Shown here piece by piece: positions 30,037 to 35,098 of a stretch of DNA of 35,098 nt. The first letter of the stretch is position 1; every line of letters starts with the position of its first letter. The notes under the pieces are model-generated. The model saw only the letters and a program-made list of their open reading frames with translations, had not been told where the DNA came from and ran no database searches. This DNA comes from a virus: the IMG/VR virus record IMGVR_UViG_3300033145_002414, positions 1 to 35,098 of that record. The stretch is one strand, 5' to 3'. The position numbers and the translations under genes are program-made.

Positions 30037-30768
30037 ATGATTTATATTACTGTTAATAAAGAGTTTTTAGCGATTGTGGATATACCTGAATCTCAACCAG
30101 GAGATACTGTTACTTATAAAATCTATAAAGCTTCAGATGGCTCTATTTTTGCTCAGGGCAATATGACTTATGTTGCAGGTATTGAATGGAAGGTTAAATT
30201 CACACCGACAACTTTACACGAAACTTATATTCTCGAAGTTAATGATGAAACATTAGATATAGTTCATTCAAGACAATATAAGGCATTAGGACAAGTTTGG
30301 GATGCTAGTGAAGGTCCTGGAGGCATACTTGAAGTTGGTGTTAATACGTGGACCACAGGACAAGAAGCAGAAGATTATTTTGGAGAGCGCTTAGGAAGTG
30401 ATGCTTGGAATGGAGTCTCAGATACAGATAAAATAAAAGCTTTAATTATGGCATATAGACAACTTACCCTATGCAATGAATATAGTTTTCCTACAGATAT
30501 TTCTTTGTTTTCTTCTGCTATGAAAAAAGGACAGTGCGAGCAGGCTTTATTTTTGCTTATTCATATAGAAGATATCGATAAACGCAAGGGCTTGCAGGCG
30601 CAGGGAGTTAAATCGGCTAATATTGTCGGTGAAACCTACAAAGAGAATATGTTAGAAAAAATGCCCATAGCTTCTATAACTAAAGCTTTTCTGGCTGAAT
30701 ATTCAACTGAAGGAGACCACGCCTATGCTATAGATTTAGAGAGAAACGAAGAAGAAGATGTTATTTAA
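30037..30768 (+). CDS. Ig-like domain fused to head-tail connector-like domain
   Basis: 243 residues, no signal peptide. The first ~100 residues are an Ig-like beta domain (SQPGDTVTYKIYKASDGSIF), and the rest (from about 108, WTTGQEAEDYFGERLGSDAWNG) follows the pattern of DnaT-like/gp6 head-tail connectors: YF..RLGSDAW, then a helix bundle (DKIKALIMAYRQL). It should sit between portal and tail. The C-terminal part marks the return to normal structural order after the cassette. GAGG ribosome binding site. Confidence 0.65.
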   Translation: MIYITVNKEFLAIVDIPESQPGDTVTYKIYKASDGSIFAQGNMTYVAGIEWKVKFTPTTLHETYILEVNDETLDIVHSRQYKALGQVWDASEGPGGILEVGVNTWTTGQEAEDYFGERLGSDAWNGVSDTDKIKALIMAYRQLTLCNEYSFPTDISLFSSAMKKGQCEQALFLLIHIEDIDKRKGLQAQGVKSANIVGETYKENMLEKMPIASITKAFLAEYSTEGDHAYAIDLERNEEEDVI

Positions 30769-30937
30769 ATCTATCAGAAGAAAATTTATTATTTGGAGAA
30801 TTAAAAAGGCATTAAGATTTTTGGGAGCAATAGACAGAACGATTTTGAAAAAAGCCAATAGAACTCAGCGCAGGCAGTTTTGGAGGACAGTTATCAAAGA
30901 TCGAAATTTTAGAGAAAACTTATTAAACATAAAATAA
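30758..30937 (+). CDS. Small very basic protein, unknown
   Basis: 59 residues, starting inside the previous gene (11-base overlap) and filling otherwise gene-less DNA. Many Lys/Arg and aromatic residues (RRKFIIWRIKKALRFLG). Too short for the usual ORF cut-off. It may bind DNA or the capsid. No family known. Confidence 0.5.
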   Translation: MLFKSIRRKFIIWRIKKALRFLGAIDRTILKKANRTQRRQFWRTVIKDRNFRENLLNIK

Positions 30938-30948
30938 GGAGATCGGGT

Positions 30949-31122
30949 ATGAAGGCTATTAAAGTTTCAAGTAGGCCAATAAGATTAGGAAGTAAAAATG
31001 GTCATGGTAAGGGCAGAGGAATGCCTGGGGGTGGCGGAAGAAATCGCAACATTAAACCTTGCCCTTCAGGTGGTCCGGGTTATGGAAAGGGGTCAGGTAG
31101 AGGACAAGGGCGAAACCGATAA
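30949..31122 (+). CDS. Gly/Arg-rich 57-residue protein
   Basis: AAGGAG seven bases before ATG 30949. Low-complexity Gly, Arg, Lys, Asn (KGRGMPGGGGRNRN, GYGKGSGRGQGRNR), like RGG-type RNA/DNA-binding tails. It sits between connector-like and head genes, so it may be a small virion protein. Unknown function. Confidence 0.5.
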   Translation: MKAIKVSSRPIRLGSKNGHGKGRGMPGGGGRNRNIKPCPSGGPGYGKGSGRGQGRNR

Positions 31123-31140
31123 AAAGATTAGGTAAAGACA

Positions 31141-31425
31141 ATGCCATATCCAAACGAACATAGTTGCAGAATTCGAAATCCTGATGATTTTCAAAAAGAT
31201 AGTTTTAGGCGGATAATTCAGGGTAAATTAGCCATTATCATTGGAAGGCTTAAGGGTAAAACCACTACAACTGCACAGGCTTATAGATATCCTACAAAAG
31301 ATTGGGCCGAAAAGGATGCTAAAGAACACTGTGAAGAACACGGCGGAACTTTTCATCCTGCTTCTAAAGAAGGTAGCAAAACTCAGAATTTTGAGGATCC
31401 CAGAGATAACGAATTTATACCTTAA
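31141..31425 (+). CDS. Small head-region protein (MPYPNEHSCR family)
   Basis: 94 residues. Begins MPYPNEHSCRIRNPDDF, a start found on several phage head-morphogenesis proteins, then a basic middle and an alpha part (YPTKDWAEKDAKEHCEEHGG). It ends FEDPRDNEFIP, almost matching the tail of the protease/scaffold protein (ENPEKNEFIPEE). Function unknown; probably capsid assembly. Confidence 0.55.
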   Translation: MPYPNEHSCRIRNPDDFQKDSFRRIIQGKLAIIIGRLKGKTTTTAQAYRYPTKDWAEKDAKEHCEEHGGTFHPASKEGSKTQNFEDPRDNEFIP

Positions 31426-31436
31426 AGGAGGAACCT

Positions 31437-31838
31437 ATGGCCATAAGAGTTGATAATAATAAAATCAGCACGAAGGATTGGGGCAATGTAGATAAAGCTG
31501 CCTTGGGTAATAAGATCTCTAATGCTTATGAGGCAGGAGAGGCAAATAAGGCTGTCATTAACGAATGTTATGCCTATGTGCCTGATGATGCCTTTGAAGA
31601 CGATAAATTTCTTCATTCTAAGGCGAAACTGCCTCATCACGAATTGATTGGCAACACCTTAGTTTTAAACCGCAATGGTGTCATTGCAGCCTCAAATGCC
31701 TTGGCAGGTGCAAGAGGTGGCGTTGATTTACCAGCAGAGGCAAAAGCTAAGGCAAAGACACATATTCGCAGGCATTTTGCTGATTTAAGAAAAAGAGAAG
31801 AAGATAAAGAACTCAAAACTCCGAAACACTTAGGATAA
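31437..31838 (+). CDS. DUF6582-like phage protein
   Basis: 133 residues with strong AAAGGAGG. The pattern DWGNVDKAALG ... LPHHELIGNTLVLNRNGVIAASNALAGARGGVDLPAEAKAKAK (broken here) recurs as a domain in phage head protease/scaffold proteins. Here it stands alone. Role unknown, probably linked to head assembly with the preceding gene. Confidence 0.6.
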   Translation: MAIRVDNNKISTKDWGNVDKAALGNKISNAYEAGEANKAVINECYAYVPDDAFEDDKFLHSKAKLPHHELIGNTLVLNRNGVIAASNALAGARGGVDLPAEAKAKAKTHIRRHFADLRKREEDKELKTPKHLG

Positions 31839-31842
31839 AAAA

Positions 31843-32781
31843 ATGGCTTTTAGAGAATTAAGAAAGCTTGATAAGGAATTATATCTTACAACTAAAATAA
31901 ATGAGCTGGCTAAACAATATAGAAAGGCTCAAAAGCAATTATTAGCTCAACTTAATAAAGTTGATATAACTGAATTCCAACGCTATAGGACAGAGGCGAT
32001 TTTAAAAGAAGTGAACGAAATTGTGAAAACTTTAAATCGCGATGCAAGAAAGTGGGTTATAAAATCTACGCCTTATGCCTACGTAAGAGGCATTGATGTT
32101 GCAGCTAAAAGATTGAAGACTTTAAGAGTTACCCCCTGGGTTAACTACGATGCACAGATACACACTCAGGCAGTTAATATTTTAGCTGACCAAATAACTA
32201 TGGATTTATTGATAGCCAATGAAAGCATTAAAAAGAATATGCATCGTTTTATTCGCTTGACACAACAGAGGATCTTAGAGGATAAGCGGATTTCTGAAAT
32301 GATAGCTGAAGGGATAATTAGGGGCGAAGCAAGGCGAACTGTATCAGATAGATTATTGAATGAGTTTAGAAGGCAATTAGGTAATGAGCAGTTTATAACT
32401 ATTAATGGTCGAAATTACAAACCAGATAAATATAGCGAGTTGGTAGCGCGAACAAGAACTAGGGAAGCTTCAACACAGGGAACTATTAATACTTGCTTGC
32501 AATATAATAATGATTTAGTGCAAGTGAGCGTTCATTCAAATTCTTGTGCTTATTGTATGCAGTTTCAAGGCAGGGTTTATTCTATTTCTGGCAGTCATCC
32601 CGAATTTCCAAGACTGACAGAAGAACCGCCCTATCATCCTAATTGCAAATGTAATTTGCTTCCGATTACCCAAGAAAGCCTGGAAGAACGTGGATATTAC
32701 GATGAAATTGTGAGATTATCTAATTCACCATTAACAAAAGTAGATAGTTTTTCAAGATTTGAGGAGTTATTGAACGTATGA
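31843..32781 (+). CDS. Minor capsid / head morphogenesis protein (phage min-cap-like)
   Basis: 312 residues. Helical N-terminal 2/3 and a Cys/His-rich C-terminal core: SNSCAYCMQFQGRVYSISG (about 229-247) and PPYHPNCKCNLLPIT (about 265-279), the signature of Mu gpF/SPP1 gp7-type minor head proteins, which may bind metal. Acts in head assembly and early DNA entry. It overlaps the next gene by 4 bases. Confidence 0.85.
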   Translation: MAFRELRKLDKELYLTTKINELAKQYRKAQKQLLAQLNKVDITEFQRYRTEAILKEVNEIVKTLNRDARKWVIKSTPYAYVRGIDVAAKRLKTLRVTPWVNYDAQIHTQAVNILADQITMDLLIANESIKKNMHRFIRLTQQRILEDKRISEMIAEGIIRGEARRTVSDRLLNEFRRQLGNEQFITINGRNYKPDKYSELVARTRTREASTQGTINTCLQYNNDLVQVSVHSNSCAYCMQFQGRVYSISGSHPEFPRLTEEPPYHPNCKCNLLPITQESLEERGYYDEIVRLSNSPLTKVDSFSRFEELLNV

Positions 32782-33074
32782 TTGGGGCATATTTAACAGA
32801 TGAAATAACCATAATTAAATCGGCTGGAGTTGATAAATGGGGAGAACCATTGACACCTGAGGAAATAGAAACAAAAGCCAGAATAGATTATAAAACTCGT
32901 TTAGTCAGGAATTTTGCAGGTGAGCAAGTGGTATCTTCGGCAACGATATTATTGAAAAATAGAGAGTTATCTCATGAGGATAAGATTAAATTTGATGGTA
33001 TAGAGCATGCTATCTTAAACATTGCCAAGAAAAAAGATTTTAGCAATCAATATTTGGAGGTTGCAGTTGTCTAA
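32778..33074 (+). CDS. Head-tail adaptor / head completion protein
   Basis: 98 residues. Small beta protein (MIGAYLTDEITIIKSAGVDKWGEP ... EHAILNIAKKKDFSNQYLEV, not contiguous) of the gp16/HK97 gp7-type head completion pattern. Overlaps its neighbours on both sides. Fits the connector ring between head and tail. Confidence 0.7.
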   Translation: MIGAYLTDEITIIKSAGVDKWGEPLTPEEIETKARIDYKTRLVRNFAGEQVVSSATILLKNRELSHEDKIKFDGIEHAILNIAKKKDFSNQYLEVAVV

Positions 33075-33522
33075 TACAGAGTTTAAATTTGATTTTTCGG
33101 ATTTTAATAAAAAGTTTAAAAAAATTGCTGAACAAATTATACCTCAAAGAGCCGAAAAAGGCATGGCTAAGGCAGGGATGCAATTATTGAATGATAGCAT
33201 AATGCAGAGACCTACAGTTCCCATACGGGAAGGAACTTTACGAGGTTCTGGCAGTGTCTTTGTTCAGAATAAATTGATAGGCAGGACACCATCTGTTAAA
33301 GGAAAAGGCAATCCAGCTACAGATGATAGTATCGCTATTGGTAAGAATGAGATTGTAGCCAGAGTAGGCTTTAATACGCCTTATGCGGCTCGGGTTCATG
33401 AGGTGCCGATGAAATTCAGTGAACCTTCAGCAGGCAATAAATATTTAGAAAGTAAGATGAGCAAAAATAAAAATTTATATTTTAAGATTGTAGCTAATGC
33501 GATTAAAGAAAGTGCTAAATAA
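33067..33522 (+). CDS. HK97 gp10-like head-tail/tail completion protein
   Basis: 151 residues from TTG 33067 with GGAGG six bases before; starts further upstream lie within the previous gene. The pattern is typical: helix MAKAGMQLLNDSIMQRPTVP, then LRGSGSVFV, and FNTPYAARVHEVPMKF, as in HK97 gp10 tail-completion proteins. Order (adaptor, gp10-like, terminator, tail tube) is canonical. Confidence 0.82.
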   Translation: MSNTEFKFDFSDFNKKFKKIAEQIIPQRAEKGMAKAGMQLLNDSIMQRPTVPIREGTLRGSGSVFVQNKLIGRTPSVKGKGNPATDDSIAIGKNEIVARVGFNTPYAARVHEVPMKFSEPSAGNKYLESKMSKNKNLYFKIVANAIKESAK

Positions 33523-33921
33523 ATGCTAAAAGAAATTACCAAGTATATCGAAAATAATACAAGTTATGCAATAGGCACAGATTTATTTTCAGGCCATAGG
33601 CCACAATCAGCGCCGGTAGAATGTATTGCAGTTTTGGAAAATGCAGGTGGCAAACCAGATTTTTATTTGACTGATTATGTGGAAAAACCAATTCAGATTT
33701 TAGTTAGAGCAAAAACTTTTTTTACAGCCAGAGACAATGCTTATGAAATCTATAATCTATTACACGGGAAAGCAGGTATAACCCTGCCGACCATAACAAG
33801 CGGGGAGGTGTACTATGTAAATGTTATAGAAGCTTTAAATGTGCCTCAACCTGTTGGACAAGATGAGGCAGGAAATTGGGAATTTAGTACAAATTTTATT
33901 TTTAGAATTCAAAACAAATAA
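33523..33921 (+). CDS. Tail terminator protein
   Basis: 132 residues. Pattern of minor capsid/tail terminator proteins: MLKEITKYIENNTSYAIG, a beta-rich middle (KPIQILVRAKTFFTARDNAYEIYNLLHG split) and NFIFRIQ end. Caps the tail tube and joins it to the head. Starts directly after the previous stop, so probably coupled. Confidence 0.8.
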   Translation: MLKEITKYIENNTSYAIGTDLFSGHRPQSAPVECIAVLENAGGKPDFYLTDYVEKPIQILVRAKTFFTARDNAYEIYNLLHGKAGITLPTITSGEVYYVNVIEALNVPQPVGQDEAGNWEFSTNFIFRIQNK

Positions 33922-33936
33922 AAGGAGGTAAGGAAA

Positions 33937-34437
33937 ATGGGAGGAGTAATTAAAGATTTAGGTCCTTGTCAAGTATTATTTGATAATGTTGATATAGGAC
34001 CAACCTTTGGAGATGTAATTTTTAGAGATACAGTAGAAGAAAGACCTATTCAGGAGGACCAGAAGGGGACAACAGAAGTTGACGGTGTCTTTGTGGGTAG
34101 AACTGTTGAGGTCGAAGCACCTTTATCGAGGTCGTCTATAGCAAAGTTAGCCTCTGTAGTTCCTGGCGCTACTTCTGGTTCTGGCAAACTTACAGTAGCT
34201 AATATAGTGGGCAAGGAAAGATTTGCTAATGCTAAAGAATTAGTCTTAAAGCCAATTGTTGATGGATCACCTTCTACAGATGATACAACTTGGCTAACAG
34301 TCTTTAAGGCATCTCCACGTACAGAGCTGGAACTCATTTATAACAACGAAGGTCAAAGAGTTTACAAGGTGATTTTTAAAGGTTATCCAGATGATACTTC
34401 TGGTAATGTTGACAATATGTGGAAGATAGGTTCTTAA
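33937..34437 (+). CDS. Major tail tube protein
   Basis: 166 residues with AAAGGAGGT. Beta-barrel-like protein (GPCQVLFDNVDIGPTFGD ... VIFKGYPDDTSGNV) of the tail tube pattern; the strong ribosome binding site fits a high-copy virion protein. It sits before the chaperone and tape measure genes, its usual place. Confidence 0.82.
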   Translation: MGGVIKDLGPCQVLFDNVDIGPTFGDVIFRDTVEERPIQEDQKGTTEVDGVFVGRTVEVEAPLSRSSIAKLASVVPGATSGSGKLTVANIVGKERFANAKELVLKPIVDGSPSTDDTTWLTVFKASPRTELELIYNNEGQRVYKVIFKGYPDDTSGNVDNMWKIGS

Positions 34438-34479
34438 TTTTAAGAATAAAAAAAATAAAATTAAAAAAGGAGGTAAACT

Positions 34480-34794
34480 ATGCCGCATCTAAATTTAGAT
34501 GAACAGAAGAGTTTGTTTGAACCTATTGAGATTACATTAGAGGGAAAGAAATATATTGTCAAAAAGATTTCTTCTAACATAATGAAACAAACAGATGAAT
34601 TGGCCAAGAATAAAAAAGATACTTTTGGTCTGGTAAAACAATTTGCTCTTCTAACTAACACAAAGACTGAAGAATTGGCAGATATAGATGTAAGAAAATT
34701 AGGCGAAGCTCTTAAATTCATTATGAATGAAATAACCAAACAGTTTAAAGTAACAGCTGAAAAAAACGCATCAAAAGCAGAGGGGAAAAAATAA
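34480..34794 (+). CDS. Tail assembly chaperone, short form (G-like)
   Basis: 104 residues with AAAAGGAGGT. Small alpha protein (LDEQKSLFEPIEITLEGKKY ... EALKFIMNEITKQFK) preceding a second open frame in -1 register. The stop TAA at 34792 directly follows GGGG-A6, a slippery run. Part of the products continue into the next frame. Chaperones of this type coat the tape measure protein during tail assembly. Confidence 0.78.
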   Translation: MPHLNLDEQKSLFEPIEITLEGKKYIVKKISSNIMKQTDELAKNKKDTFGLVKQFALLTNTKTEELADIDVRKLGEALKFIMNEITKQFKVTAEKNASKAEGKK

Positions 34795-35081
34795 AAATTA
34801 TCTCTTCTGCTTTTCCTGGTCTTTTTTCTTATGAAGAAATTCTAAATCTTGACATCAGAGATTTTAATTTTTGGTTTAATTTTTGGCTTCGGGAAGCACA
34901 GAAAAAGCTTATTGATGATTATTTACAACAGATTTATGCCGTGAGAATTGGAATGGCAGATAAGAGTAGTTATAGACGAATAATTAATAATCTAATCAAT
35001 CAAAAAAACCAAATAGGAATAAGCAAACAGAAAATTACAAAAGATAATTGGGAAGATTTGAAATTGCTAAAGAGGGGATAA
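34761..35081 (+). CDS. Tail assembly chaperone extension (T-like), -1 frameshift product
   Basis: The -1 frame is open from 34761 (after TGA at 34758) to the stop at 35079, with a protein-like sequence (FPGLFSYEEILNLDIRDFNF, NFWLREAQKK) but no start codon and no ribosome binding site at its head. The frames overlap over 34761-34791, where GGGGAAAAAA (34782-34791) allows a slip. The classical G/GT arrangement sits right before the tape measure gene. The heptamer is not a perfect X-XXY-YYZ, so the exact slip codon is uncertain. Confidence 0.75.
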   Translation, partial: KKRIKSRGEKIKIISSAFPGLFSYEEILNLDIRDFNFWFNFWLREAQKKLIDDYLQQIYAVRIGMADKSSYRRIINNLINQKNQIGISKQKITKDNWEDLKLLKRG

Positions 35082-35084
35082 AGA

Positions 35085-35098
35085 ATGTTTGATGCTGG
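35085..35098 (+). CDS. Probable tape measure protein, first four codons (3' truncated)
   Basis: ATG 35085 follows AGAGGGGATAAAGA and begins MFDA before the window ends. It comes just after the chaperones, where tape measure genes start. The matching C-terminal part is at 1-630, but joining the ends gives the wrong frame, so sequence between them is missing. Confidence 0.65.

Noticed and set aside
35085-35098. Direct joining of window ends into one tape measure gene
   Set aside because: The join changes frame and meets a stop early; the product would be too short.

Overview
This window is almost entirely one tailed-phage genome (siphovirus type, temperate, AT-rich, densely packed, nearly all genes rightward). 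The host cannot be named from the sequence. Several phage-encoded signal peptides and lipoprotein signals, and a half tRNA-Ala(CGC) at the integration locus, point to a bacterium that is probably diderm. The window starts inside the C-terminal part of a tape measure gene and ends four codons into what is probably the same gene. The late operon therefore runs off the right edge and re-enters at the left. Joining the two ends directly is out of frame and would give a tape measure that is far too short, so the best reading is a circular or circularly permuted phage genome (or tandem copies) lacking only the middle of that gene.

Layout. (1) 1-4817: end of the late operon, with tape measure end, distal tail protein, tail hub, a tail tip/fibre-like protein and four small membrane, coiled-coil or lipoprotein genes that may serve lysis. 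(2) 4818-7461: lysogeny region, with a consensus promoter, a 5' half tRNA abutting a likely attP core, a bidirectional hairpin terminator, a leftward tyrosine integrase, a leftward membrane protein (frameshifted) and a leftward LexA/CI-type repressor. (3) 7462-7730: divergent control region with two consensus-like promoters and repeated TCTAATT-type operators. (4) 7731-16293: rightward early region with a Cro-like regulator, a possible excisionase, a Cas4/RecB-like nuclease, an RDF-like protein, a replication initiator that contains iterons and two DnaA boxes (candidate origin), a membrane-anchored lysozyme-like protein, an HNH homing endonuclease, a VRR-NUC nuclease and many small unknown genes. 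(5) 16282-16603: a non-coding control block with promoter, short leader, strong terminator, a tRNA-like cloverleaf and a GC-rich dyad. This arrangement resembles a lambda pR'-tR' late switch. (6) 16604-35098: late operon with ParB-methyltransferase, terminases, portal, protease/scaffold, decoration protein and major capsid protein. A 6-kb accessory cassette follows (glycosyltransferase fusion, methyltransferase and signal-peptide-bearing fibre-like proteins), and then head-tail connectors, tail tube, tail assembly chaperones with a -1 frameshift, and the tape measure start.

The least expected parts are the promoter/half-tRNA/terminator cassette at attP, the exported fibre-like proteins with a glycosyltransferase and methyltransferase inside the head operon, and the untranslated block before the packaging genes. 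Three small genes look broken by one-base changes, two of them clearly in A runs. These could be sequencing errors, slippage sites or real decay.
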